Below are positions 46,301-58,305 of a stretch of 64,000 nucleotides of DNA, piece by piece. Position numbers and translations under genes: made by a program. The notes under the pieces were generated by a model. The model saw only the letters and a program-made list of their open reading frames with translations, ran no database searches and was not told the DNA's origin. Each line of letters starts with the position of its first letter. Positions within the stretch are counted from its first letter, which is position 1. The stretch is from Eucalyptus grandis (taxonomy: Eukaryota > Streptophyta > Magnoliopsida > Myrtales > Myrtaceae), in NCBI RefSeq assembly GCF_016545825.1, contig NC_052618.1:5943398-6007397 (forward strand), given 5' to 3'.

Positions 46301-47949
46301 CAACATGAACAAATGCCAACATAACCGTTCGACAAACATATTTTTTCGTAGTGAGATTATACAACTTTTTTTTTTTTTTTTTAGTATTTGTTGTTTTACC
46401 TAAGAATAAAATTTTCCAAACTCGACCGGTTTGATTCACTATTTCAATCTTTTGAAACCAACACACCTTAAAATCAATCTTCAAAGCTAGTAGAGTTTTA
46501 TTTTTATTTTTCAAGTTAGTGAAATCAACTTTTTCTCCGTTTTTTTTCCGTCCTTTTCCTCATTCCTTGGTTGCTAGTGCACTCCATCGATCATCACCGT
46601 CAATACCCGCACTACAGCGATCACCTCCTGCACTCTTCCACCCTCTCCGTTTGTAATGTACTCCATTTTTTTCCTCCCCAAGAGAATCAAAGACAATTGA
46701 CTATCGACAATGAGGGACACAAAGTTATTGCTTCAAAGCAAATAAGTATATAAATATCAATACGTACCAAAAGATGAAAAGATATCTAAGAACCAAATAC
46801 ATATATTTTATAAAAAAATAAAAGTTGATAAAATAGCATAAATCATTGGAAAATTAGCAATAGCTTTCAAAAATGAATTTGTATAGAAGAGTTCGGCTAG
46901 AATGCTCTAATGTAGATAAGATCTCTTAAACAATATGTAAAAGATGCAATGTAATAATTAAAAACAAGTCGATAAATAAAGATGATCTAATTGGCATCTA
47001 CTATACCCAACTCCACGAATTGTTGAAACTCATAATATACGCAATTAGGATTGAAGATAAATTCGGATTTGGGTGAAAATGGAAGGAGCATCACTAGTGT
47101 TTCTCTCTAGTGACTGCTGCACCTATCATTTGGTGCTTGGGTTGCGAGCCAAAAAGAAGATAGTTAATGTCATTTTAGGAAAAGAAATATAGAATTCCGG
47201 GTAACGTGCATATGTCCTAAATCAAAGGCCAAAAAGAATATGGCTAAAAGAATTAAAAGAATTAAAAAAATTTAAAAACCGAAGCTGAAAAATCGTGTCA
47301 GAAGAGAAGGTAAGTTATTGCCATTTTTTATGATAACGATATCGAAGGCCTTGGAGGAGAATACAGTTTAGCTGGCGCCTCTCCATGGAGTGGGTGGGGC
47401 CCGGTGCGACGGCGGTTGTATTCCGGCTTACACGTTGGAGGCTGGAAGCCGTTGCGATCTTGAAACTCCTAGAAAAACAAGATCCGACGGTCCCCCACTT
47501 CGTACGGAGGAACTCAACATGCCGACGTGGAAGTTTCTTGACCCCTGACGTGGGCCCCACTAGAAGAGACGTGAACTCGTGAAAGTCTCAAAATCGAATG
47601 GTAGTGCCTGCATTTTCCCATAATCCATTTTTTACCTAGTCAATTGTGTGTGGGGGATGGGCAATTTAGCGTGTCATATTTACCAACGCATTGTTTCTCA
47701 CATATTTTGTTTAATAGTGAAATATGAGCTACTTGCTACTATTGAGAATATTTATTGCTTCCAAAAGTAAAAGGAATTGCACAATTCAGGTTGTCTAGAA
47801 GTGACCATTATATGCTAGTTCTTCTAGTTAGATTCTAGTATTGTTGATATTGTAGTGGATCAAGGAGAATACTCGTCTTGGTAGTGTGAACAAGGTCATG
47901 GCTCTTTCTGTTTATTTTCAAGAATATTGTTAGGCACTTACTAACATTT
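43345..47949. other. Spacer without recognised genes
   Basis: AT-rich. An open frame on the minus strand at 44675-44893 has no family match. The phrase ggggtgagcaacaagtttgg at about 46049 and accggtttgattcac at about 46425 suggest a small decayed transposon. A G+C-rich island at 47340-47580 lacks a recognisable protein. Confidence 0.45.
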
Positions 47950-47954
47950 GATTC

Positions 47955-48866
47955 TGATAATACTAGTACGAGTACCTAGAGGGGGGTGAATAGGTTTATG
48001 AAAATTTTCTTGCAGTTTGCGCAATACTTAGACAGATGAAGTATTAAAAAATCAATCGTAAGACTGAGTAAAGGAAAGAGAGAATTAAACACGAGGTTTA
48101 TAGTGGTTCGGCTTGATTCAAGCCTACGTCCACTTCTTACGCACCGACAGGCCGATTGGCTGGATTCCACTATGAACAAAGAGATGTTACGGTGTTGATC
48201 TTCCTTGATTTCTTGATGTAGATGATCTACTACACTCGCTCAAGGTATCACCAAGTACAAACACTCTCTGTGTATACAATTTCGCTCGAACCTGTCTCGA
48301 CTAACAATCAAGGTTCTTCGAGACTCTGGAATTTATCTATCGATCACACACTTAAAACAACTAGAACGTCTTCCTTTTATACTCCTTTATGCCATCATAG
48401 CCGTTGGCACTTACCAAAGGAATTCCTCCAATCTACCCGTTGGACAGAATCAATTAAGAAGATCATCCGAGCTATTTAAGGAATCGATGATAGCCCATCA
48501 ATCTGTTCGCCCATACAATCAGGATTTTGGTTTCCAAGAATAGAACATTCCAAGAATGTTTCGTCGACCATCAGATCTTCAATTGATCTTAGATAAGAAT
48601 CAAAAGAATCCGAAATGATTATCCAACCAAGAGATCTATTCCAGAGGATTGGATCAAATTCCCAACCATATACTTCGGCTTCGGATATCCTACGCCACTG
48701 GATTAGAAAGACTGTCAGTGAGAATAATCTTGAGTCTTGAGTCTTGAGTCTTGAGTCTTGAGTCTTGAGATTACAAAGTCTTGAGACTTTAAACCAATGA
48801 TATCAAGACTAGACTGATAGAAATGTTTTGTCAGCTTCAAAATCTTCTGGAAAGATTTCTCCAACA
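47955..48866 (-). repeat. 3' LTR of the SIRE-type element
   Basis: 912 bp. Compared with the 5' LTR it has one more 7-bp unit (six, at 48729-48770), a 4-bp longer segment (tcgagactctgg for tcgactgg) and several 1-bp indels. Confidence 0.93.
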
Positions 48867-48885
48867 ATCTCCCCCTTTTTGATGG
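48867..48885 (-). promoter_or_regulatory. Polypurine tract of the SIRE-type element
   Basis: Minus-strand CATCAAAAAGGGGGAGAT directly before the 3' LTR. A second tract, GATGACAAAAAGGGGGAGAA, lies about 310 bp upstream, at about 49179-49198. Confidence 0.85.
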
Positions 48886-49223
48886 TGACAAAACTTTCTT
48901 GTAGATTTGAACAACTTTGACCTGCAAAAACATTTCTCAAGCAATATGGCTAACTCATAAAGATTAATAAACAACCAGACTCTGCATCACAGCAAAATTG
49001 GTTAGTCTTTCATGAGTAATACCATATAACAATACTTAATATAAATGCAACCAGTCAAGCATCAAAATCCACAGCCATTCAGTCTCACACCCAAGTTCAA
49101 GTTCTCAAGTCATACTCAAAAACATAACCACAAAAATCAAAATAGTCAAAGTTTTAAAATAATGTTTGTTCAAATTGGTTCTCCCCCTTTTTGTCATCAT
49201 TTAAAAAGAGGGTGAGAAAGGAG
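48886..49223 (-). other. 3' untranslated region of the SIRE-type element
   Basis: AT-rich, with two polypurine tracts as noted; no coding. Confidence 0.6.
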
Positions 49224-51367
49224 TCATGTCTGCTTGGGAATGCGCACGATCTGGAATTCTCCCATTGACTGGACTACGCCTTCTAGCCTCTTCAAGTCCT
49301 CCCTTAGATGAGCTACCTCCTCTCCTTTGGCATTGGCTTGAATTTGCAGAGCAAGGTCTTTCATCTTGTCCTCCAGGTTTACTGAAGATGCTTGTCCAGC
49401 ATTCTTCATGACTTGAATTTCACATTCCAGAGCATATATTTGGCCACGCATTTCCAGAAGAATATCCATGATACGATGAAAATTTGCAGAATTGTCTGTC
49501 TGAGTATTTGCATCAGCTTTTTCAGATGGAGTAAATGTATACGATGGCGCTTCTGTATAGTCTTGCAGATTTGGTGTTGATGTATCACCTTCTTCAGGCA
49601 ATTGAGAAACCTGAAATTCTTCTGGGTCTTCTGGAGATTGTCTTGGACCTTCACTATCTGCAGCATGAGGTGTAGACCTTTCATGCTCGCCAACTCCCCA
49701 CATCTCTAGTACATCCAAAAGGAAGAGTGATGATCATGCTCTAGATTTCCCTTCTCTCCGATTCAGCAGCAGACTTTTCTTTCTCTTCTTCATCTTCTTT
49801 CTCTTTCTCTCTCTGCTCTTCTTCTTCTCTGCTCTTGGTTTGCTCTTCTTCTTCTCTCTGTTTCTTCTGAAATTCAGTAGGCTGAGACACAGAACGTCTT
49901 GTTCTTGTCAGAGCAGGAATAGTAGGATCTTCAGCCTCTTCATCTTCATCCTCCAAGATGAGAGATCTTTTCTTCTTTTTCGATGGGGCTCCAATGGCCT
50001 CCTTTCCTTTTCTCTTTGAAGCAGACTGAACAGGAGATTTCACTCTGAATTTCTCCATTGCCTTGGAAAGTTCTTTCAGACGCATCTTCGATAACATCTT
50101 CAAACCTATCACCATCTTATCACACGGTTGAACACAAAGTGTTTGAGGCGGTTCAATATTCAAGTGTCTGAAGATCTTGGTCACCAGACCAGGATAAGGC
50201 AATTGTCCTTTGTCTTTCGACATTGCTCTGTACATATGGAAGAGAATAGTGTGCGGGAGAGAGAACTTCCGTCCTGAGTTGATCGCGTACATCAACTTTG
50301 CTTCAGAATGAGACACAGTAGTCTTTGACGTAGACTTTGGTCTAAGACAATTGATTACAATCTTATGAAGCACAATGTTGATGGCATTCATCCCGGAATA
50401 GGTAACTTTCTTCTCTCGCATCCCTATCTTTGACAAGTTCCATAGTAATACGAGCAGGTGAGACTTTGATTGGTAGATAACGTCCTCGTTCAACTCCAAC
50501 TATATCAGCCAACATATTCACATCTACCACGTAGACTTTGTCTAGTACACTAAATGATATTCTATTCGCATCCAGAAAGCTAAGATTTGAATAGAAATAA
50601 GCGGTCAGATGAGCATACCCGTCTGTTGAGTCGAGCAAAATTCTCAAGTTGAAACAAATTCAACTTTTCTCTTAAGTTTATGTTGATGGCGTCCGGAAGT
50701 CAAAATCGACACTTCTAGGGTTTATCACCCCTCTTTTCATCAGCTGGAATACACTTTTCTTGATCTTTGGATTTGAACAAATCCATCTGATTTCCTTTCA
50801 CCTTTGCTGCCACGCCCATTTTCGGTTGAAATTCAAGGAACATTCTGTCATCATCGTTCCCTTCAATTAAATTTTTTCCTGGCATAAGAGGATCACTTGG
50901 AATGTTCGCAAGTGCTTCCTCTGCTGTTCCTTTCGGGGCAATTCCCAATTCCTCCATTTTCTTCAGAAAACGATACTCATTCCCATAATTTTTGTCCTTT
51001 AGGAAGTCATCTATATATTTCAATGAAGTACCTGTGCTTTTCAACGCACGATAGAGTTTATACATAAAGGAGGGCTTTTGGACTCTTACTCGGGTCGATC
51101 CTCGATTATCTCTTCTTCCGAGAGGATGACTTGCACCTTGTGGGGCGGAGGCGTTGAATGACGTGGATGAGAGCGAATCGGACTTTGTCGCTGACTTGTT
51201 AAGTCTTCTTCCTCAGTGAGATCGAAGTGAGTCGGTCCCTTCTCCATTCTTTGTGGTCCCCTGCTTGCGATTCTTGATGATTTCCTCGAAGAAGACATCT
51301 TTCTTTGTCGGAAGATTCCTTCACTTGCTTTTCCAAGAAAAATGACCACTTTCTCGAAGACGAACAA
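49224..51367 (-). pseudogene. Additional 3' ORF region of the SIRE-type element (env-like position)
   Basis: Sense-strand coding remnants fill the space between RNase H and the 3' LTR: 51367-51086 (Ser/Arg-rich start, FDLTEEEDL), 51065-50715, 50647-50363 (STDGYAHLTAYFYSNLSFLD and VNMLADIVGVERGRYLPIKV), 50499-49741 (IFRHLNIEPPQTLCVQPCDK, a KKKKRS basic cluster and a Glu/Lys-rich run), and 49718-49224 (acidic/Pro-rich, ending in the coiled-coil-like DKMKDLALQIQANAK and LREDLKRLEGVVQ). The central part resembles the 'putative plant transposon protein' domain seen beside plant retroelements. No clear transmembrane segment is visible, so 'env-like' refers to position only. Frame breaks occur near 51080, 50650 and 50440, and between 49741 and 49718. 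Confidence 0.7.
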
Positions 51368-51800
51368 GCAGGTAGAAACAGATCGGGAGGAGAGTGCCTT
51401 TTAGGGTTTTGAAGATTGGAGAAAAGAAAAACTGTATATATATATATATATAACTCAGTTTTGAAAAGGGAAGTTCAATCGGTGCAAGGAAAGTAAACGA
51501 TCAATTATTTTCAAAATCAATAACTGCCAAAATTATTCCTTTAAGCAGATAAGACTTCAAATTTCATGCGGATTATAGAATAACTGAACGAAAGATCGTA
51601 CCTTTTTGAGTTAAACGAAAATTCGTACAACTTACAGTCTATAGCCACGAGTGTCTGAGTCTGAGGATTTAAAGTCTGAAAGATTAGAGTCTTAGAGTTG
51701 GTGAGTCTCTAGACTTTAACTTCTTCAGGCTTTAAAATGTTGAGTCTTGAACGGATAAGGTTGAATTGATTTTTCTCCAAAGGCTTTGTGAATATATCCG
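51368..51800 (-). other. Gap between RNase H and the extra ORF
   Basis: Contains a (TA)n run at 51432-51452 and degenerate gagtct-type words at 51650-51715. It may hold the promoter or splice sites for the extra ORF, as proposed for SIRE relatives (inference). Confidence 0.4.
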
Positions 51801-52324
51801 CTAGTTGACTCTTTGAATCAACAAATTGAATCGAGATTTCTCCATTTTGAATATGATCTCTAATGAAGTGATGTCGAATCTCAATATGCTTTGCTCTTGA
51901 ATGAAGGATTGGATTTTGGTGAGATTGATCGCACTGGTGTTGTCACATCTGATTTCTGTGCATGAGTCTTCAATCCCAAAGTCTTGTAGCTGTTGTTTTA
52001 TCCAGAGAATTTGCGAACAGCAGCTTCCAAGAGCTACATACTCTGCTTCTGTCGTTGAGAGAGATACAAGGTGCTTTGCTTCCTTGAAAACCAAGACACC
52101 GTCCTGTTTCCAAGTATTTGACAAGTTCCAGGTGCTTTTCTATCGACTCCGCAACCGGCCAGATCTGCATCTGAGTATCCTAGAAGATTAAAGTCTCCCT
52201 TCTTGGGATACCAGAGACCGATGCTTGAAGATGAGGCAACGTATTTGATAACACGTTTTACCGCACTGAGATGGGATTCTCTGGGATCTGATTGAAACCT
52301 AGCACAAATGCAAACACTCAACAA
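51801..52324 (-). pseudogene. SIRE-type RNase H, frameshifted
   Basis: CICARFQSDPRESHLSAVKR, GLWYPKKGDFNLLGYSDADL and AGCGVDRKAPGTC are in one frame. LVSLSTTEAEYVALGSCCSQ and ILWIKQQLQDFGI, with CDNTSAINL, are in another. The acidic residues of RNase H are present (YSDAD, TEAEY, CDNTSA). Confidence 0.88.
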
Positions 52325-52417
52325 AATATCGAGGTCTAGAAGCGGTAAGATAAAGAAGTGAGCCGATCATGCTCTGTACATGCTTTTGACCTACTTTCTT
52401 CCCTTCTTCATCCTTGT

Positions 52418-53089
52418 CTATCTTCCTCGAGAACATGACATTGGTATGTCGGTCTTTTTGCACTTTTCCAATCCAAACCTTTTGACAAGGTCATTCGCAT
52501 ATTTTTCTTGATGAATAAAAGTTCCTTCCTTCATTTGTTTAACTTGGAGTCCAAGAAAGAATGTTAATTCTCCCATCATACTCATTTCAAACTCATCCCG
52601 CATAGTCTTAGAAAATTTCTTGCATAGACTTTCATTAGATGATCCAAAAATAATATCGTCCACATATATTTGAACAAGTAAAAAGCTTTTGCTTTCCTTT
52701 TTGATAAACAAAGTAGTATCTACTTTACCTTTGACAAAACCATTCCGTAATAAGAATTTACTTAGTCCGTCGTACCATGCTCGAGGTGCTTGCTTTAAAC
52801 CATACAAGGCCTTTTTCGCCTAAAGACGAGTCTTGCTTCTTTGGGTCTTCAAACCCGGTGGTTGTTCCACATAGACTTCCTCATGGATGAATCCATTTAG
52901 GAATGCACTTTTGACGTCCATTTGGAATAACCTGAAATTTTTATAACAAGCAAACGCAAGTAATAGACGAATAGCTTCTAACCTTGCTACTGGAGCGTAA
53001 GTCTCATCATAGTCTATTCCTTCTTCTTGCGTATATCCTTTTGCCACGAGTCTTGCTTTGTTTCGTACGACTTTTCCTTCTTCATTCAT
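52418..53089 (-). pseudogene. SIRE-type reverse transcriptase, frameshifted
   Basis: [38 protein letters not shown] and [20 protein letters not shown] are followed by a break at about 52820. Then come KALYGLKQAPRAWYD, LLVQIYVDDIIFGSSNESLC with the catalytic YVDD, and MSMMGELTFFLGLQVKQM. The lead-in N-terminal to 53089 is also frameshifted. Confidence 0.9.
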
Positions 53090-53376
53090 CTTGTTCCCGA
53101 ATACCCATTTGGTTCCAATAACATTTTACCTTTTGGTTTAGATGTCAATTCCCACATCATTGATGTTGAATTGTCTGAGTTCTTCTTGCATAGCTTCGAT
53201 CCAACTTTCATCGATAAAGCTTCTTCTATCCTTTTTGGTTCGATTTCAGAAATGAGAGCCACAGACTAGATTCTTCATGCCTTTTTGATCTGGGTGCGGA
53301 TTCCTTCATTGATTTCGCCAATAATGAGATCTTTAGGATGACCGGATTTATGCTTCCGATTCTTCGGTTGTTCTTC

Positions 53377-54517
53377 CTAGTTGATGATCTCTTTCTTTGT
53401 TTGAATCTTCATGTGCTTCTTGATGTTGGACTTCCGGAGACTGAGATGCTTCTTGAGTTGTAAGCATTGGAAGGTTCGGAGTAGTTCGAACTCTTCATAC
53501 TGAGTCTGGCTGGATTCATCTTGCATTGAGTCTTGGAATTTAACATTCGTTGATTCCTCCACTAACTGGCTTTTCTTGTTGTAGACTCTGTAGGCTTTGC
53601 TTGATGTTGAATATCCAAGGAAGATGCCTTCATCCGATCTTTCTTCAAACTTACCAACTCTATCATTTGCATTTTTCAAAATAAAGCATTTGCAACCAAA
53701 CACATGAAAGTATGAAACAATAGGCTCTTTACCTTTGAACAATTCATAGGGGTTTTCTCCAAAATAGGTCTTAAAAGACTCTTTTATAATATAGCATGCT
53801 TTGTTGAAACAGCTTCAGCCAAAAAAATCGTGAAGAAATTTTGCTTTCAATTAAAAGTGTTCTAGCCATTTCTTGAAGAGATCTATTCTTTCTTTCCACA
53901 ACTTCGTTTTGCTCGGAGTATATGGAGAGGAAAACATATGATTAAAACCAGATTTATCACAAAATTTCGTAAAATCTTTATTTTCAAATTCACTTCCATG
54001 ATCCTGTTCTTATGCTTGAAATTGCACATCCTTTTTCATTTTGAACCTTTTGGCAAATTTTTCAAAATACGAAAAGGTTTCTGACTTACTTGAAAGAAAA
54101 TATACCCAAGTAAAACGGGAGTAATCATCCACAATTACTAGGCAATATTTCTTACCTCCAATGCTCTGGGTTCTGGTTGGTCCGAAGAGATCCATATGAA
54201 GCAAATCCGTAGTACATGATTAGTAGAAACATGGTTTATTTGCTTAAATGAATTTCTTACTCGCTTTCCCGAATGCATGGAGTGCATGAATCAGACTTTT
54301 GGTATGGCAATTTAGGTAGACCTCGAACAAGCTTCTTTGATGAGATTTTGGCTAATTGTTTCATATTGACATGGCTAAGCTTTCTGTGCCATAAGACTGC
54401 TTCATCTTGAATTGAGATTAGGCATTGTGCTTCATTCGGTTTTACATCAAGAAGGTAGATATTTCCATGTCTTCGACCCATGAAAGACTGAGTTGAGTCT
54501 TTGCTAATTCCGAACAC
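53377..54517 (-). pseudogene. SIRE-type integrase, with stops
   Basis: The pre-integrase zinc region has LWHRKLSHVNMKQLAKI and CTPCIRE. The core has LHMDLFGPTRTQSIGGKKY (first Asp) and DHGSEFENKDF (second Asp region). The third catalytic part, normally a QQNGVVERKN-like stretch, is corrupted (SKTKLWKERIDLF). VSYFHVFGCKCFILKNAND and GIFLGYSTSSKAYRVYN follow. There are stops around 54253, 54010 and 53830. Confidence 0.85.
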
Positions 54518-54831
54518 GTGCCTTCTTGAAAGGAGATCTTGAAACCAGTATCACACAATTGGCTAATGCTTAGAAGATTGTAGTTGAGTCCTTCCACTAG
54601 AGAGACATTGCTTATTGTGAGATTTCCAATTTTCACAGTTCCAAAACCCACAATGCTTCCTTTGCTGTTTCCACCAAATGAAACTTTTCCACCATTCACT
54701 TGAACAATCTTTATGAAGCAATTTGAGTCTCCTGTCATGTGTCTTGAACATCCGCTGTCAAGATACCACTTCACTTTCTTTTGACAGAGACTGCATTCAA
54801 AGAAGAGTCTCACGCTTTCTTTGGTACCCAA
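54442..54831 (-). pseudogene. SIRE-type aspartic protease
   Basis: VKWYLDSGCSRHMTGD holds an intact Asp-Ser-Gly active site. KVSFGGNSKGSIVGFGTVKI and NLLSISQLCDTGF follow, as usual in SIRE protease. The frame is then lost into the next domain. Confidence 0.88.
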
Positions 54832-56496
54832 ATTTTCTTGGGTCCTCTCGCGTTAGTAGAATAAGCATTACTAGGCCATACTTTCTTAACAGGCTTCCAA
54901 ACCATAGGACATTCTTTTTCAAAATGATCCCATTTACACTTTGAACACCTTAGAGCACTTCGACCTACAGACTTTACAAAGACTTTCTTGAAATGATTTT
55001 TGTAAGTCTCCTTTGTTGGTCTTTTCTTAATTCTTTCTTTTACTTTTGGAAAATCAATTAAAGGAATTGTTTCTGCTGTCATACCCAAACCAGACTTGTT
55101 AAAGTAAGGTCTTTGGACTAAAAGAACTTTTCAAGTTTTTCAGACCTATTGAAAATTTCTTTGAAATATTTGATAAGTCAGTTTTTAAGAAAGCATTTTC
55201 TTTTGAAAGTTTATCTTCATTCTCCTTAAGAGTAGAAAAATTCAAGTCTAAACTTTTCACTTTTTCTTCTAAAATATTTTCCTTTTGTTTTAAAACTAAG
55301 TTTTCCTTTTTCAGTTCGAAATCCTTTTAGAGAAGTCTTAAGACTAAAACATAGTTCATCAATGTACTTAGAGACTTTGACAGGAATTTTATAATCACTT
55401 ACCTCACATTCACCGTCCGAGTCGATCCAGTCTCGAGTCCGATTGTGCCATCGAGACATAGGTTGGCATATTCCTCATCACTTTCTTCACACTCGTATCG
55501 CTCCAAGTTTCGGCTTTGAGAGCTTTTCGAGACTTTTCAGCTTTTTCCTCTTTTCTTCTTCAGAGAGGACAATTTGGTCGATGTGTCCCTTTTTCTTACA
55601 TTCGAAGCAAACTACATCTTTGTTTGGTTCCTCATTATCAACAAACTTGGTTTGCTGTTTCTGAAGACTTTGTTTCCTTGAGTTGAACCTTCTTCCTTTT
55701 CTATTCAACTTTCTGAACCTTCTAATCATAAGAGCAAGCTCCTCATCATCCAGATCTTCTTCAGAGTCTGTATCATCGGAATCATCGTTAGATTTTAATG
55801 CAATGGATTTCTTACCTCTTGGATCTTCGTCTTCATTAATTCGTTCCACTTCATAAGACTGAAGAGTTCCAATCAGCTCGTCTATAGATAATGGCATAAT
55901 TCTTTGCGTCTCTCTTATTGAAGTCTTTATATGATTCAAATCCTTGGAGAGTCCACGCAGTAGCTTGTTCACCTTCATAGGATCAGAAATTTTCTGTCCT
56001 TGATTTTCAAGGCCATTGACAATATCTGTAAAACGGCTAAACATGTCAGTTATAGATTCTCCTTGTTTCATTTTGAAGGCTTCATATTGACCAAGGAGAA
56101 TGTTGATTCTGGTCTCCTTCACTCGGTCTGTCCCTTCATAAGTGATATGTAATCTGTCCCACTTCTTTTTGCTGTATCACAAGAAGATATTCTGTTATAT
56201 TCAGTTGGTGATAAAGCACAATATAAAGAGTAAATTGCTTTTGCATCGAGTGCTTGTCTCTTGTTTATCTCTTCTTGAGACATTCCGCTGGGTTCAACAG
56301 TTTCTTTCCCTCTTTCAGATGCTGATGCAGCAGTAGGAGTAATTCCTCTTTCCACCACATCCCATTCCAGAGGATCCTTTGATCGTAGAAAAGCTTTCAT
56401 CTTGTTTTTCCAGATGTTGTAATCCTTTCCATCAAAGTAGGGTGGTCTTGTATTGCTTTGCCCTTCCACCAGCCCTGGTGCTAGCATACTAGCCAT
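54832..56496 (-). pseudogene. SIRE-type Gag, frameshifted
   Basis: Starts at ATG 56496 (MASMLAPGL) with RPPYFDGKDYNIWKNKMKAF, typical of SIRE/UBN2 Gag. A break at about 56120 precedes ETRINILLGQYEAFKMKQGE and the core GLENQGQKISDPMKVNKLL. An acidic run (DSDDTDSEEDLDDEE) follows, then a zinc knuckle beginning CFECKKKGH whose last Cys is not in frame. A second Cys/His cluster CSKCKWDHFEKECP and a WVPK motif are at about 54815-54960. At least three frame breaks are present. Confidence 0.85.
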
Positions 56497-56544
56497 GGAT
56501 CTTTTACTGAGAAGTAAAACACTTCAAATAAAGTAAGAACACAG

Positions 56545-56556
56545 GCTCTGATACCA
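56545..56556 (-). promoter_or_regulatory. Primer-binding site (initiator tRNA-Met)
   Basis: Minus-strand TGGTATCAGAGC, two bases inside the 5' LTR. Confidence 0.9.
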
Positions 56557-56558
56557 AT

Positions 56559-57457
56559 TGATAATACTAGTACGAGTACCTAGAGGGGGGTGAATAGGTT
56601 TATGAAAATTTTCTTGCAGTTTGCGCAATACTTAGACAGATGAAGTATTAAAAATCAATCGTAAGACCGAGTAAAGGAAAGAGAGAATTAAACACGAGGT
56701 TTATAGTGGTTCGGCTTGATTCAAGCCTACGTCCACTCTTACGCACCGACAGCCGATTGGCTGGATTCCACTATGAACAAAGAGATGTTACGGTGTTGAT
56801 CTTCCTTGATTTCTTGATGTAGATGATCTACTACACTCGCTCAAGGTATCACCAAGTACAAACACTCTCTGTGTATACAATTTCGCTCGAACCTGTCTCG
56901 ACTAACAATCAAGGTTCTTCGACTGGAATTTATCTATCGATCACACACTTAAAACAACTAGAACGTCTTCCTTTTATACTCCTTTATGCCATCATAGCCG
57001 TTGGCACTTACCAAAGGAATTCCTCCAATCTACCCGTTGGACAGAATCAATTAAGAAGATCATCCGAGCTATTTAAGGAATCTGATGATAGCCCATCAAT
57101 CCTATTCGCCCATACAATCAGGATTTTGGTTTCCAAGAATAGAACATTCCAAGAATGTTTCGTCGACCATCAGATCTTCAATTGATCTTAGATAAGAATC
57201 AAAAGAATCCGAAATGATTATCCAACCAAGAGATCTATTCCGAGGATTGGATCAAATTCCCAACCATATACTTCGGCTTCGGATATCCTACGCCACTGGA
57301 TTAGAAAGACTGTCAGTGAGAATAATCTTGAGTCTTGAGTCTTGAGTCTTGAGTCTTGAGATTACAAAGTCTTGAGACTTTAAACCAATGATATCAAGAC
57401 TAGACTGATAGAAATGTTTTGTCAGCTTCAAAATCTTCTGGAAAGATTTCTCCAACA
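56559..57457 (-). repeat. 5' LTR of the SIRE-type element
   Basis: 899 bp, minus strand TGTTGGAGAAATC to ACTAGTATTATCA. It carries five units of a 7-bp repeat (plus strand cttgagt/cttgaga) at 57326-57360. Confidence 0.93.
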
Positions 57458-57462
57458 GATTC

Positions 57463-57901
57463 AACGGCTTTTGAGATTAAAATATAGTGATACATCCAAT
57501 CAATTAACTAAGAATGATGTAGACTACTTCCTATGGCCGAAGTAATAGTCTTTACATATTCCCAAGGGGATGAGATGGGTGTCTTCCGAACCCTAAATAT
57601 TGCTATGTAAACTTATGTTCCTAAGTATCGTTTCATGAGTCATGGTCAGCTAAACTAATGAGGGATTTCCAAATTGTTAGAAATCATGTCACCCATGCAT
57701 GTGCTATTAGAGCATTCACTTTAGTGTCTTAATAAACGGTGGTATCGCGAGTGCAATGACTAGAAGGACAATTTAAGTTGTGCCCTGTTTTGTTTATAGA
57801 TAGCTTACATCAAAAAAGAAAAAGAAAGAAAGTGTACAACATGTGCTATGTGGGATTCATGATAGATGGAGCAAAATGGTCGGTAAAGAACACATACATT
57901 A
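57463..57901. other. Short spacer between two retroelements
   Basis: No gene seen. Confidence 0.5.
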
Positions 57902-58297
57902 AACTCTGTTGACACCTAAATTTTGGCGACCTGTTTAGTTATTCATCGCGTTAAAAAAATAGGGGTTAATTTTATCCCTGAAAAAGATTAATTAATTGCA
58001 TAGCATATAGTTTTAGGTGCTTTATGTTTTAATTTGCATTTACATTAGGTCGGTGACAGATGGGCTCGAATTAATTGTTCAGAATTTTAATTTGATGAGT
58101 TGGGCTAAGCTCACGAAGTGAACAAATCAGCCCAAGCCCGTATCCTTGGAGAGATTTTACATATTTATTTGTGCGAGATTTCAAATTTAAGAAGAATCCT
58201 CTTGCAATCCTGAATTATATCAAAAACAAATATTGCGTTCGAAGAAAGGAATTTTCGTGGATATGGATTTGGAAAATTAAAACTCTAACTCGTGGCC

Positions 58298-58305
58298 TAT
58301 AAATA
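58298..58305 (+). promoter_or_regulatory. LTR TATA box
   Basis: TATAAATA in GGCCTATAAATAGG, about 390 bp from the LTR start. Confidence 0.6.

Larger units (their letters stand above)
47955..57457 (-). mobile_element. Ty1/copia retrotransposon, SIRE/Maximus type, with extra 3' ORF region
   Basis: The 5' LTR is 57457-56559 and the 3' LTR 48866-47955, both TG...CA on the minus strand, with target duplication GATTC at 47950-47954 and 57458-57462. The PBS (TTGGTATCAGAGCC) follows the 5' LTR and the polypurine tract AAAAAGGGGGAGAT precedes the 3' LTR. Coding order is gag, protease, integrase, RT, RNase H, then an extra region of about 2.1 kb, the hallmark of the SIRE lineage. The LTRs are nearly identical (mainly small indels by eye), yet the coding region has many frameshifts and stops. 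Confidence 0.93.

Noticed and set aside
46049..46560. Candidate small transposon starting ggggtgagcaa
   Set aside because: Only one end looks convincing; no inverted partner or target duplication was found, so it is only mentioned in the spacer entry.
53027..53269. Plus-strand open frames opposite the SIRE pol
   Set aside because: Antisense to reverse transcriptase remnants; no independent support.
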